DNA from: Patella vulgata
Taxonomy: Eukaryota > Mollusca > Gastropoda > Patellidae
DNA length: 64,000 nucleotides
Assembly: GCF_932274485.2 (NCBI RefSeq)
Contig: NC_065882.2
Coordinates: forward strand, 41,200,593 to 41,264,592
Direction: 5' to 3'
Shown: positions 21,669 to 33,197 of the stretch, in pieces
How positions within the stretch are numbered: position 1 is the stretch's first letter
How the letters are laid out: each line of letters starts with the position of its first letter
Notes under the pieces: generated by a model
What the model was told of the DNA's origin: nothing
The model's database searches: none
The model's input: only the letters and a program-made list of their open reading frames with translations
Translations under genes and position numbers: made by a program

Positions 21669-22712
21669 TTTCTACAGGTCACAATTTTTATCCGATTTTG
21701 ACGAAACTTGAAATATAGGTCTATCTCCAAAAGATCTTGGTTCCTTTTGATATTGGCATGTATCGGACCTTAACTTCATGGATTATGACCCCTGATTGTA
21801 CGAAAAATCACGTTTTTAGCTTGTGGACACTAGTCTAGAGGTCACAATTTTCATTTGATTTTGATGAAACTTGAAATACATGTTTGTAACCCAAAGATCT
21901 TGGTCCCTCTCGATATTCGCGAATAACTTCCTTCCTGAATTATGGCCTCTGATTGTACGAAAAATAGCGTGTTTAGCTTGTGGTCCCTCTAGAGGTCACA
22001 ATTATTATCTGATTTAAAAAAAAAAGAAACGTTCGAATATATCACTGTTACACAATAATGTTGATTGAGTTCGTATTTCATGAAAATCAGACCAAAACTG
22101 CCGGACAAAATGGCCACCCCTCGTACACAAATAGTGTAAACATATCGTATGACAAGGTTTTTAGCTAGTTGTTCCTCTAGAGGTCACAATTTTTATCTGA
22201 TTTAAAAAAAATGTGTGAATATATCACCGTTACACCCTGATAATGGTTGAATTCAAATTGTGTGAAAATTGGACCTAAACTGCCGGACAAAATGGCTGCT
22301 CTTTGTACGCAAATAGTGTAAAAGTATGCAATACCAAGGTTGTGGACCCTATAGAAGTCACAATTTTTTTCTGATTTTGATGAAACTTGAAATGTATGAT
22401 TATAATCTAAAGACCTAGGTTCCTGTAGATATTTGCACATATTGGGCCATAACTTCCTGGATTATGTCCCATGATTGTATGAAAAATCATGTTTTTAGCT
22501 TGTGCACGAAGTCACAATTTTTATCAGAGTTTGATAAAACTTAAAATATATCTTTATATCCCAAATATCTCAGTTCATTTCGATATACGCGCATTTCAGA
22601 TCATAACTTCCTGGATTATGGCCCCTGATAGTATGGAAAATCGCCTTTTTTTTTATTTTTTAGCTTCATCCCTTGCAAAATGTGGGCATATCCTGTCTGG
22701 CAGCCACTGGTC
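21669..22712 (+). repeat. Helitron-like repeat, family A
   Basis: Starts inside the core at TCTACAGGTCACAATTTTTA, with about six alternating units. Ends TGTGGGCATATCCTGTCTGG then CAGCCACTGGT. Older looking than the 11742 copy. Confidence 0.82.
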
Positions 22713-23043
22713 TAGCCTGCACGCTGAACCATGTACTAATGAATTTTCTTTGAAATTAATTGCCTGAATTGTAATTTGCCCAATATTACTCCTAATAAAT
22801 TTATTATTTTACACATACAGTTTTATTGGTTTATGCTATAAACGGCAGGTCTGTGCTAAAAAGAATTGATTACAGTAATGTCAATGCCATCTTTGTTTCT
22901 GACACTGTGGTATAATCTATGTATATACTGGTGCTTCATGTTTATCCTCTAGTATGATCTCCCAATCTAACAATTTCTATACTGTCTAGAGATTTGTGAC
23001 CATTTGATGAATGTTTTAATGATTATGTATTTTATATTACCAG
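22713..23043. other. unassigned intron sequence before exon 9
   Basis: AT-rich with no repeat ends; the last 20 bases carry the pyrimidine tract and acceptor of exon 9. Confidence 0.4.
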
Positions 23044-23191
23044 GGTGATTTTATGTCTATAGAATTAGTTGGTGGTAAAGTTGTCTTACAGTACTATATG
23101 GGAGGAATCAGTATAGGAAGAAATAAAACAAACAAAACTTATAATACCAATAAATGGGTTAAAGTCAATGTAGATAGAAATAAATTAAATG
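23044..23191 (+). CDS. laminin alpha exon 9: LG2 core
   Basis: 148 nt, phase 0 to phase 1; acceptor TATTACCAG, donor GTAAGT. Reads DFMSIELVGGKVVLQYYMG, then NKWVKVNVDRNKLN. S-I-E-L-x-x-G-K-V and W-V-K-V-x-V-D-R are clear LG strands. Overlapping sequons occur in NKTNKT. Confidence 0.95.
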
Positions 23192-23289
23192 GTAAGTCAC
23201 ATTTACAAACTTTCTAGCGATATCATTCGCAGAATTTTTTTTATTGATGGAAATTATTGACCTTTTCTGTGTGTTGTTGTGTGTATTAC

Positions 23290-23600
23290 TTATTAAAGAT
23301 ACATTATTGGAGATTAGATAAAGAGCTGGCAGTCTTCACTATAATAGTTAAAAACTAGATAATGTAAAGGGAATTTGCTGAAAATTCCATAAAAATTGAT
23401 CCACTCTGAAGCGAGAATTTAGCAATTGAATTTTCAGCCTAGCCTCGATCATCATTACTAAAATCGGTACGATAAAAAACATACTCTCAATTATCCACTT
23501 CGGGATTTGATCATGAATGAAATTTGAGCAACATGTGGATATATTTAATTCCTGTACGGTATTCACATTTAAGGCAGTAATATTATTAAAAAATTATGTG
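23290..23600. repeat. dispersed repeat related to 43960-44090
   Basis: TTAAAGATACATTATTGGAG, then TAGATAAAGAGCTGGCAG and CTATAATAGTTAAAAA. The same series of phrases occurs at 43962-44040. Probably one end of a TTAA-inserting small transposon; its other end is not clear. Confidence 0.5.
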
Positions 23601-24235
23601 TTTTCGGAATTCGATAGAATGAAAGCGTAGCCTAGCTGCTTGAAATGCATGTGAGTAATATTAAAGGTTTATAGACTAAACTTTGACTATTTTTGCCATC
23701 TCATCGACAAATTGTTTTCATGATTATGATATAAAGGAAACCACATAATTAAGAAAGTCAATCAAGGCAGTTTAAGTAGTTAATTAATTAAGGTAGATGT
23801 TTAACGCCATGAAAGGATTGATCACTTAATTACATAATCAATCCCAACTATTATCAATGACAATCAAGATTAATAATAGTTACCAGTACAATAAAATATT
23901 TTTTGGAATTTTAAATAATGTTTCACCATATCTTGATGTCTTAACCCGGTTGGACATTTGCCAGCTTGCGTAGGACATGTCCAGCATATACAGCAAAACA
24001 TCATCCATGCGTCAGATATTTTTGGCACTCGATCCTTCTACCCTTTTGAAATAAAGTGATGATTATTATTATTGTTATCTTTTGTTTTTTTTCTACTTTT
24101 TGTCATCACAGATTTTTCAGAAACAAGCAGGATAATATATGGATACATTAACATGTTTTAATAGTTTATTTGTTATTTATGCCCTTCAGACAAAATTTTT
24201 ATGAACTTACAACTGAATGTTTGATTTAATTTTAG
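23601..24235. other. mostly unassigned; possible LINE tail near 24090
   Basis: TTTTGAAATAAAGTGATGAT then (ATT)n at 24040-24080 resembles a retroelement tail. GCAGTTTAAGTAGTTAATTA (near 23768) resembles GCAGATTAAGTAGTTAATCA (near 25237). Confidence 0.3.
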
Positions 24236-24368
24236 CTTTGTTGACAGTAGATAATGAACGAATATTTATTTCTTCTACACCTGGTAAAACTGGATTGGAC
24301 TTAAAAGATAGTCCAATGTTTTTTGGAGGCATTCCTAAAAGTTTAGATATATCTAAATTTCAGAAAAT
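24236..24368 (+). CDS. laminin alpha exon 10: LG2
   Basis: 133 nt, phase 1 to phase 2; acceptor TTTAATTTTAG, donor GTAAGT. Reads LLTVDNERIFISSTPG, then SPMFFGGIPKSLD; F-F-G-G-I-P is the LG turn. It is followed by a 5.4-kb intron carrying a LINE. Confidence 0.94.
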
Positions 24369-25261
24369 GTAAGTTTAGTGATATCAAATAAATTATTCCT
24401 GTCTTGATACTAATAACTGTTGAATAAGAACATTCTTTTTTAAGATCAACAGTGTTCGGGTGATGTTGACATTAGCAAAGGGAAGTAACTACAGTTTTAT
24501 GTATCAAGATTCAGACAGGTCTCTTCCAACTGACTGCATTTTAAATGCATGCACTTTCAGAACTTGTAATAGATAATGATGAAAGCTATTTGAATAAATT
24601 TGCGAAAAATTCTAGATTATCCTGTTCAAATGTTAAATTAAAGAATGACTGAATGATGCCATCAATACTACCAGATCTTTTAATTATGGCTGAAAAATGG
24701 TCATTTTGTCAAAATTGTTTATTTTCTATGGGGTCATTCCATGTAAAGTGGGTCAATTTTCAGAAAGTTGGTATTTTAAAATTACATTGATAGTTAAATC
24801 ACTTGTAAAAAGGCATAGCTAACTTCAGCGTATGACGTACGTGACTCATAGCACATAGCTTCAAAAACAATGTCTTATATGGTAAGCAATTTTTGTGTGG
24901 CAATCGAGTTCTCGTGAAAGTGCCACTGTGGATTAGAATTTCTATATGGACTCTTATAGGACTAACAGATATTGCGGATAAATTGACTGCCCATTGATTT
25001 GGGGTGTTATATAATCTTACGATATGTGACATCTATAACTAGTTTATACATGCTGTCGGTTGGGTACATGCTGTGATTAAAATGTCCGACAGTGGAGAAA
25101 CCACGACGTAAACACTTAGATTAAAATTATAATCACTCTTATTGGATTGATGAATAGTTTGACAAAGGGTAAACAATGACTTCTGTTTAAGTTTAGATTG
25201 ATGAATTGTCCGATAAAGGATTAAGTCGGTCAATCATGGCAGATTAAGTAGTTAATCAAGG

Positions 25262-27253
25262 TGTATAGACGGTATAACACAAATGACCTTGCCAAATTAT
25301 ATCATGATACACTAACTGGCCTACTAGACAAGCATGCACCATCTACAACAAAAATTGTCACTGTTAGGCCAAAAACTGCATGGTTTAATGAAGACCTTCA
25401 TATGTCAAAAACTAGTACGTCATAAAGCTGAGCGAACATGGCAGAAATCAGGCCTTGAGATTCACAGACAGATCTATTGCGAAAAACGCACCGAAACAGT
25501 CATTGCCATATCTGATGCTAAACGCGCATATTATTTGGAACAACTTGAGCTATCCAATTATGATTCACGAAAGACGTACACTTTCATCAACTCACGTCTT
25601 GGAAAAACAAAAGTTCCCATTGTACCAAAAGGACAAGATGATGAGAAGATACAAAAAATACATTCTGGCTTGCTAGCAACACAGTCAGGTTATAATAATG
25701 AGGATTGTGAGTCTTATAATCAACCGTCCTTTGATGGGCAACTGCTTTTTCAACTTGAACCTCTCACGAATGATGAAATCAGGAAAATAGTTCTGTCATC
25801 CAAACCTACGACGTGTCTCTTGGACCTGTGCCAACGAGTGTTGTTATTCAACATATTGATATTCTACTTCCTGTGATCTCCCCAATAGTCAATCTTAGCC
25901 TCGAAACCTCTACATTTCCTGACACTTACAAGACAGCTGTAGTACGTACGCCCCTTATTGAAGAAAGATAACCTCGATCCTAACACTTTGAAGAATTATC
26001 GATCAGTCTCGAACCTTCCTTTCATCTGCAAAATAATTGAGAAAGCCGTAAATAAGCGACTAATTAATCACTTAACCACAAGTGGACTGTTAGACAAATT
26101 TCAATCAGCCTATAGGCAAAATCATTCTACAGAGACCACCTTAATAAGAGTAGCAAATGATCTTCGGGTAGCGGTGGATAATGGAAGATGTGCCGCCTTG
26201 GTTTTGCTCGACCTATCAGCAACATTGATACTATAAATCACAATATATTGGTGGACCGTCTCTCCAGTCAGTTTGGTATCACAGACGCTGCATTGAGTTG
26301 GCTAAAATCCTGTTTACAAAATCGATCGCAGAAAGTGTTAATAGGCAAAATAGTGTCACCACCAGTACTGTTAAAACATGGTGTGCCACAAGACTCTGTT
26401 TTGGGCCCTGTGTTGTTTGTGGTCTATACTGTATCTGTATCTAACGTCATTGACCGTCATTCACTAGATCATCGCGCATATGCAGATTACACTCAGATAA
26501 ATGGAAGTTTCAAGCCATCAGCATCTTTGCAGTAATTCTAAAAAATAACTGCATGTACCAAATCGATAAAGTCATGGATGACCACTAATATGCTGAAACT
26601 TAATGATGACAAAACTGAGGCGGTTTTAATAGGCACCTAACATCATCGGTCAGACATACATGAACAATCCATAACGATTGGAGACTCAGATACAGCTTTC
26701 TTCTATTCCGCCAAAAACCTTGGAGTGTTCCTGGATAGTGATCTGTCGATGGGAAAACAAGTTAACCATCTATGCAAAATTTGCTATTTCCAACTTCGTG
26801 CTATACGTCAAGTTTGACACCTGTTAAGTCATGAAGTCGCTCATACGTTAGTTCGTGCCTTTGTCCTTTCCAGACTGGATTATTACAATGGTTTGCTGTG
26901 GGGTATTCCACAAAATCTATTGAACAAGCTACAATGTATCCAAAACACAGCAGCCAGAATTATATCATTGTCTCCAAAATTCAACCATATCACACCTGTT
27001 CTGAAAGAATTGCACTGACTCCCTGTCAAATTGCGCATTGAATATAAGTTACTATGTACGGTGTTTAAAATGTGTCAATATGAAGACCTTCGGGTACAGG
27101 ACATTTTCCCATGCTGCAATTGATATTGATTTAAGGCGATGTGATAATCTCAGAACTTTTAAGTCAAAACTGAAAACATTTCTTTTCAACTCGTACTATA
27201 ACTGAACATTGTAACATTGATACGCTTCATACCATCTCCAAGCGCCTTGAGCA
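25262..27253 (+). mobile_element. 5'-truncated CR1/L2-group LINE with reverse transcriptase remains
   Basis: The coding remains start in the region between endonuclease and RT (FNEDLHMSK; AKRAYYLEQ). The RT fingers and palm follow (KNYRSVSNLPFICKIIEK; DKFQSAYRQNHSTETTL; LLDLSAT; HGVPQDSVLGPVLF; then YADY in place of the catalytic YADD), then the thumb (SRLDYYNGLLWGIPQ; QNTAARII). AAGCGCCTTGAGCA at the 3' end resembles an L2-group tail. At least four frame changes or stops and the YADY change make it inactive. It lies in the intron between exons 10 and 11; its 3' end is cut by the repeat starting at 27254. Confidence 0.88.
25958..26535 (+). pseudogene. LINE reverse transcriptase core, broken
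   Basis: Two overlapping frames, 25958-26236 and 26188-26535, cover RT motifs 1 to 5, with the frame change within the LLDLSAT-DTINH motif near 26215. The metal-binding motif reads RAYADYTQI, where active elements have F-x-D-D at the same place. No activity is expected. Confidence 0.85.
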
Positions 27254-27725
27254 TTTTTATACGCCCACATTGTATACAGTGATTATATACAGTGTTTAAG
27301 GCCATGAGACAAAGAAGCCTATTGATTTTCAGCCTTTCCGATAATTACTCTCAGAGTTATGGCCCTTGATCACTTTGAAAAATCTTGTGGAAGCTCTAGA
27401 GGCTAAAGTTAATATCTGATTGACTTTAAATTTATACACAGTGTTTAAGGCCATGAGATGAATTTTTATGACTTGAACAGCTAAATCCATGATATTAATA
27501 GTTTCGTATACTACATGTTAGCATGGGGCAGAACTTTATAAAAACCAAATAAATTCTAATGGTTTTCTGATAATTACTTCATGAGTTGTTACTCTTAATC
27601 CGATTTTAGTGTATTATAAATGTTTCATTACCCAAAAAAGTAAAAAAATGCGACAACACTTGTTGACTGCCCAGAAGATTTAGCTGCTGTGGGCGTATGT
27701 TTAGTTGCCTGGCAACCTATCTTTA
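27254..27725 (+). repeat. Helitron-like repeat, family B, short copy
   Basis: Starts TTTTTATACGCCCACATTGT directly after the LINE tail. It has one to two 150-bp units and the unique 3' segment, and ends TGTGGGCGTATGTTTAGTTG then CCTGGCAACCTATCTTT. A compact two-ended example. Confidence 0.9.
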
Positions 27726-27984
27726 TGGATAAGCTATTGTTCAAGAGACCATAACCCAGTAACCGATAGGTCAAAATTGCTGGAATGGGAAAGAGGATGT
27801 CTTGCTGTTTAAATCATAGTTATCTATCTTTAGGAAAGTTTGCGGCAGGTTACTATGTATCATCAGAGCTTATCCATGAACATAATCCTGCTTTAAGTGC
27901 AAAGACACTGATTTTCAGCCTAATGTGTGAATATATAAGTTAATTTTGCATGTTTATAAAAGATATTGTACCTCCAATTCGTTA

Positions 27985-29230
27985 AAACACGCCTGGATGT
28001 CAAATATAAATGTAGAAATACTTATTAACAAAAAAGTGGGTGTGACACTGCCCCAGGGGGTTGGGGCATGCACCAAAATAAATAGTTGCTGTCTTTACGG
28101 TATAAGGAATGAATATGCAAAGTGCACCAACATCAATAGTTTCCGTCCTTAGGGTATAAGGAATAAGTATACCAAGTTCCAAGATAATCCATTCAGAATT
28201 GTGGCCTTTGGGCGACAAAGGCAAAAATTGGGCATGGCTCTACCCCAGGGAGTCGGGGCTTTCACCAATATCAATAGTTGATGCCCTTAGGCTATAAGGA
28301 ATACAAATGCCAAGTACCAAGTTGATCCATTCAGAATTGCAGACTGTAAACGATAAACACAAAAATTGGGCGTGGCTCTGCCCCTGGGGGTCGGGACATG
28401 CAGTTATCGTCCTTAGGCTATAAAGAATACATATCTGAAGTTGATAGACGATCCACTAAGAATCATGGCCTGTAGGCCTTAGGGTATAAGTATTAAAAAG
28501 TTTTCAAGACGATCGATTAAGCGTTGCGGGCTGCAAGTGACACACAGACACACAAAAAGAAAATGGGCGTAGGTCTGCCACTGGGGGTTGGGTATTCACC
28601 ACAACTATAGGGATGTTCCTTAGGATAGAAAGAATAAGTATGTAAAGTTTCAAGGTGATACATTAAGAAATGCGGTCTGTAGATGACAAACAAATAAATA
28701 CAAGAAATGGGCATGGCTCTGCCCCTGGGGGTCAGGCATGCACCAAAAACAATAGGGATCATCCTTAGGGTATAAAGAATTCATATGAAAATTTTTCAAG
28801 AAGATCGATTAAGAATTGTGGCCTGTAGGCGACACACAGACACACAAAAAGAAAATACCCAACCCCCCGCGTCATCCTTAGGGTATAAGGAACTCATATG
28901 AAAATTTTTCAAGACGATCGATTAAGGATTGTGGCCTGTAGGCGACACACAGACACACAAAAAGAAAATACCCAACACCCGGGGCAGAGCCACGCACCCC
29001 AAACGATAGGGATGTCCCTTAGGGTACAAAGAATAAATATGCAAAGTTTCAAGATGATACGTTAAGAAATGCGGTCTGTAGACGACAAACAAACAAATAC
29101 AAGAAATGGGCGTGGCTCTGCCCCTGGGGGTCGGGCATGCACCAACAACAATAGGGATCATCCTTAGGATATAAGTAATAAGTATGTAAAGTTTCAAGAT
29201 GATCACTTAAGAATTGTGGCCTGTAGGCGA
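27985..29230. repeat. tandem-repeat block, units of about 135-195 bp
   Basis: The phrases GGGCGTGGCTCTGCCCCTGG (28368, 28710, 29108 with small changes) and TAGGGTATAAGGAATAAGTA recur, together with AATTGTGGCCTGTAGGCGAC. Two units near 28850-28990 carry CCCAAC...GGGGCAGAGCCACGC in the opposite sense, so the block holds an inverted segment. Probably the core of another non-autonomous element; its ends were not found. Confidence 0.75.
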
Positions 29231-29316
29231 CACCCACCCTCACCCACACCCACCCTCACCCACACCCACACACACCCACACACACACCTACACCATCACA
29301 CACACACAGGGGCGAC
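29231..29316. repeat. simple repeat (CACACC)n / (CA)n
   Basis: CACCCTCACCCACACCCACC and similar, then (CA)n. It directly follows the tandem block. Confidence 0.9.
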
Positions 29317-29743
29317 GGCAATAAGATATCTGAAACTCAAATAAATTATTGATACATATTTTGTTTCGAAAACTTATCGGTAACTCATGAAACTCAAATG
29401 CTACAGACCACAAATTTTGCACAGTTTCTAGTTTTTGCATGTACAATAACATATATTTTTCCAGATGTTTTCGAGGGGGTTGATTTCCCACCCCTGGCCC
29501 ACTTGACATGGAATGACCTTATGTTGAAAATAAACGTTAGTCGTGTTTCTTGTCTTTCCAATTGACAATAGCTAGTTTTGGTTCTGCCAGTGATGTCACA
29601 AACACAATGTTTAATATTGAGTGTGACATTTGAAGAGAGGCATCTAGAAAGTTTTTAAAGGTAAATTTGGTAGCTGTTATCAGAAATACAGAAATGCCTG
29701 GACTATCTTCCGAAATATATTATCTGTTTTTTTGTATTTATAG

Positions 29744-29870
29744 ATCACCCATAGAGAATACTAATTTATTAGGTTGTATGAAAGATGTGTCTGTTGGTGC
29801 AATTAGTGCAGATGTACAGAATTTATTTACTGGTGATTATGTTGGTATGACAGCTGGCTGTAAAGATGCA
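29744..29870 (+). CDS. laminin alpha exon 11: end of LG2
   Basis: 127 nt, phase 2 to phase 0; acceptor TTTGTATTTATAG, donor GTAAGT. Reads NLLGCMKDVSVGAIS and ends TAGCKDA. The two Cys are placed as the LG2 disulfide. A Tc1 transposon begins only 16 nt beyond the exon, so its left end lies against the donor site. Confidence 0.94.
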
Positions 29871-29885
29871 GTAAGTATATTTATA

Positions 29886-31383
29886 CTATTCAAAAAAAGT
29901 AGGGGATATTTGATTTTTAAGTGTTATTAAAGTCACCTAATGAAACTGACGAAGAAACAAATGACAAAATGAAATGAAGTTCACATTCATCGATTTATTC
30001 CAAATGATCGTTAGACTAAGTAAGGCACAGACTGACCATTATAAGGGTAAAATGATACCCGGGGTCAAACAGCAAAGTTACCACAGCATCACAACCAAGT
30101 CAGTAACGGGTAAATCCTCCTCTGTTTGCCAAACAAGCATTGATCCGACGTGGCATACTCCTAATGAGACGTCTAAGGTCATTTTGGTCCAGATTGTCCC
30201 ATTCCTGTTGCAATGCAGCAGCAAGTTCTTGGACATTGGCAGGACGTTGTTGACGTTGACGTAACCTCTGTCCAAGCATGTCCCAGACATGCTCGATGGG
30301 GGAGAGGTCGGGACTCAGTGCTGGCCAAGGTATTGTGGTGATGTTCTGTTGTTGGAGGTAACCTGTAACGATCATGGCCCTGTGACATCTTGCGTTGTCA
30401 TCCTGGAAGATGAAACGGCGGCCATGACGTCGTGCGAACGGCACAACATGGACTGCCAAGATGTTGTCCCGGTAGTACTGGCCTGTAACACGCCCTGCAA
30501 CAACATGTAAAGCCGTTCTTCCAGCAACAGTGATGCCTCCCCACACCATAACAGAACCACCCCCAAATCGATCATGTCTGATGACGTTAACGTCTTGGAA
30601 GCGCTCGTTTCGACGACGCCACACCCTCCTACGTCTGTCCAAAAAATCAACAGTGAACCTTGACTCATCTGAAAACATCACATTGCTCCAGCGTCGATTA
30701 TCCCAGTGTTGACGATCCCTACACCAACGACGTCTTGCTTGAATGTGATGATCTCTCAAACAAGGGATCACGCGAGGACGTCGGGCGCGAAGGTGACCCC
30801 TATGCAGTCGATTCCGAATCGTCTGGCCACTCACTCTCACACCAGTGTCTGTTTGAAGACGAGCGCTGATCTGATTTGCTGTGATGACACGATTTCTCAA
30901 GGCCAAGGTACGGATAAATCGATCCTGGGCGTGGTCTGTCCTGTACAGATTGTGTATCACGGTATCTGGACCATAGCCTGCTTATGACAGGCTGAGAAAC
31001 ATTCATCGTCCGCGCCACAACCGCCTGTGTTGTGCCGATCTGTAGCATGCCAAGGGCACGTAACCTTTCATTTTGGGTAAGCCGACGCATATCAAAATTT
31101 GTTTTCTGGTCACTAAAACAATTAAACTGATGTTTCCACCCTGGAATTCAATGCCACAATGACTGTAACATTCAAAGTCAGAGTCGTGCAAATCTTGGGT
31201 TGGACCCCCATGATGATCCCAAGCATCACCTGCATTCCATGCGGTAGCTATTGGTGCGTTTGGGCGTCACATGTAACTGGAAATGTTTCTTCTGTTAGGT
31301 TCTATAGTGACTTTTTTCGTAGTCATTTGCATATTTTAGTATTATGCCCCCAAAATCAAATATCCCCTACTTTTTTTGAATAG
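29886..31383 (-). mobile_element. Tc1-like transposon, both ends present
   Basis: Ends CTATTCAAAAAAAGTAGGGG (29886) and its exact inverse (to 31383) continue matching for about 32 bp, and TA lies outside on both sides. It encodes a DD34E transposase on the minus strand. Total 1,498 bp, a usual Tc1 size. Inserted 16 nt downstream of laminin exon 11. Confidence 0.93.
30100..31090 (-). pseudogene. Tc1-like DD34E transposase, one frame break
   Basis: The transposase binds the element ends and cuts and pastes the DNA. The first part (31090 to about 30930) reads MRRLTQNERLRALGMLQIG and QPVISRLWSRYRDT, a helix-turn-helix DNA-binding domain. The second part (30960-30100) holds the catalytic domain: FSDESRF (first Asp), FQDDNARCH (second Asp), then 34 residues to the Glu in SPDLSPIEHVWD. 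It ends RGGFTRY before a stop. The two parts are in different frames; a small deletion near 30.93-30.96 kb joins them. All three catalytic residues are kept. Confidence 0.92.
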
Positions 31384-31391
31384 TATATATA

Positions 31392-32105
31392 CTCTTCAAA
31401 ATAAGTAGCGGATATTCAGAAACAATACAAAACTGCGGAAATGCACTGCTGTTTTTATTAGAGGTAGCCAGTGTATGTTAATAACAGGCCATTTGCCTAC
31501 ACATGAACATAAACAGTTCATATGGGCGGCTTATCTGACGGCCCCGTTTCACTCGCAAAGAGATACACCTTCAAAAGTGAAAATGGACGTTTTTGATTTT
31601 TGTCTTAATAATGAGTAATTGCTCCACCAATCCTCAGACATTCAGCAATTCGTCGTGGCATGCTCCTAATCAACCGTCAAATCACGATTTGGGGCAATCT
31701 GACCCACTCCTCTTGCAGTGCCATGGCCGATTCTTGCAGTGTTGTCGGTTGACGCTGACATTGGCGAACATGTCTCCCGATCAAATTAAACATAACACAC
31801 TAAAGCAAAGATACGCTAAACAGTAAATCTTATGCAAGAACTGATAGGAAAGCAAACATGGATAGATAAACCAGCACCCGGTAGTTTTCATCAACCCTTC
31901 CTTGAAGTGTCAAATTTGACAATGAACTCCTCCCACGTGTATAGTGCAATTGCGTGTCGTATGTGCAGCTCAGTGGTTCTGTTGGGGCGATAAGTTCTTC
32001 ATCTGTGAACATACTCTCAAAGCATGTCAAATGTTCATGACTATTTATCATATCGCAACCTGCATAGGTATTTGCATTTCAATATCCCCTACTTTTTTGG
32101 AAGAG
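31392..32105. mobile_element. internally deleted Tc1-like element
   Basis: Ends CTCTTCAAAATAAGTAGCGG (31392) and the inverse of CTACTTTTTTGGAAGAG (to 32105), flanked by TA. A decayed stretch at 31610-31780 matches the C-terminal coding part of a related transposase on the minus strand. It lies only 8 bp from the preceding Tc1 element, across TATATATA. Confidence 0.85.
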
Positions 32106-32190
32106 TATATTTCATTTCTAAATTCCTGATTCATTGTCTGTAGAATAACTATCAGTTATTTCATAGTAAATAAGTACCATTTATTTCATG

Positions 32191-32248
32191 GTCCCATCTT
32201 CATAAGCCCAGTCAGTGCAGAAAAGTAGGACGTCAAAACGTTTAGTTT
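32191..32248 (+). mobile_element. SINE tail fragment, second SINE family
   Basis: CCCATCTTCATAAGCCCAGT then AGTAGGACGTCAAAACG matches the inverse of the start of the next feature and also 43141-43221. Confidence 0.55.
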
Positions 32249-32625
32249 TTGCATGAAATGAAATGAAATGGGATTTAACGTCCTACTATTCTGCTCCGAA
32301 CTGGGCTAATGAAGACAGCCATACGCCATACAGTGTGCTATGAGGAATCTTTGCCCAGACGGCGGCACTACGGCCTACTCTTTTACCAAATTCAAACTGT
32401 CATGGGATCTTTTACGTGCACTCATCCCATCCGAACGACTAGACAGCTGTCCTTGTCCTGCCTTCCGTCCTGCATTACTGACAAGGGTCAACCACATCAG
32501 AAAATCTGCATGAAATTTCTTGGCCATAGCAGGGATAGAACACCCGACCTCCAAGCTAGTAGCCAGCGTCTTACCCAGTTAGCCAATATGACCCCCCCTT
32601 CTGTTTTTGCACCTTTTATACATGT
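32249..32625 (-). mobile_element. tRNA-headed SINE, second family, inverted
   Basis: Read on the minus strand: the head near 32600 carries TTGGCTAACTGGGTAAGACG (A-box-like) and GGTCGGGTGTTCTATCCC (B-box-like). The body has GTGCACGTAAAAGATCCCAT, and the tail ends GGACGTTAAATCCC then (ATTTC)n. The body sequence differs from the 510-787 family. Confidence 0.7.
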
Positions 32626-32681
32626 AAAGCAGACATTTCAGAAGGCATTGCTCTGTTACTGGAACATGCTATATTTTGTAG

Positions 32682-32828
32682 GGAGTAAGAACTATAGGTT
32701 TCTATGGAGATGGTTATTCTATGTATGAAGGACAAAGTTTAATTAGTGGTGATACTGATATATCTGTTTCATTTGTTACAAAGAAACCTGATGCATTATT
32801 ACTTTTATCAACCGATATACCTCAATTA
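32682..32828 (+). CDS. laminin alpha exon 12: start of LG3
   Basis: 147 nt, phase 0 to 0; acceptor ATTTTGTAG, donor GTAAGT. Reads VRTIGFYGDGYSMYEGQ, then DISVSFVTKKPDALLLLST. F-x-G-D-G-Y and I-S-V-S-F-x-T-x-x-x-D-A-L-L-L are LG domain opening strands. Confidence 0.93.
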
Positions 32829-33197
32829 GTAAGTATTTACTATCTGATTATACCAAATTTAATATTAATATTTAGTCTTTCTGCAAATATCTGTCATTTA
32901 TTAATACAGATACTGAACACAATAAATCTGAGTGAGTAAAAACGTCAAAGAATAGTAATTCGAATTATCAAAATAATAGTACCTACCAGCGCCGGATTAA
33001 CCATTGTGGGGGCCCTGTGAGACTTGGTATTCGCGATGATCGAGGAATCTGATAGGCTCACAAGCTGGGCTTGTACCCAATCAAAATTAGTGCCGCAATA
33101 TGCAGGGTATTACTTGAAGGCCTTTATAAGATGTACATAGTTAAAGCGAGATCAAGCCTTCTATTGAAGATGATAGCATGTTGAAGACGTCTCATTG
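32829..33197. other. unassigned; possible single hAT-type end at 32989
   Basis: CAGCGCCGGATTAACC then GTGGGGGCCC near 32990 looks like a hAT terminus, but no partner end was found nearby. Confidence 0.3.

Larger units (their letters stand above)
24732..29517. mobile_element. possible composite element bounded by 24-bp inverted ends
   Basis: GGGTCATTCCATGTAAAGTG then GGTCA at 24732 faces the inverse of GGCCCACTTGACATGGAATG then ACC near 29500-29520. The 4.8 kb between contains a LINE, a Helitron-like repeat and a tandem block, so if real it is an old element hit by later insertions. No target-site duplication is clear. Confidence 0.4.

Noticed and set aside
27834-27950. Possible exon after CTATCTTTAG at 27833
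   Set aside because: Its translation lacks LG motifs, and exon 10 (phase 2) joins perfectly to exon 11 without it.
32989-33020. hAT-type end CAGCGCCGGATTAACC
   Set aside because: No inverse partner within several kb and no target duplication; noted but not called as an element.
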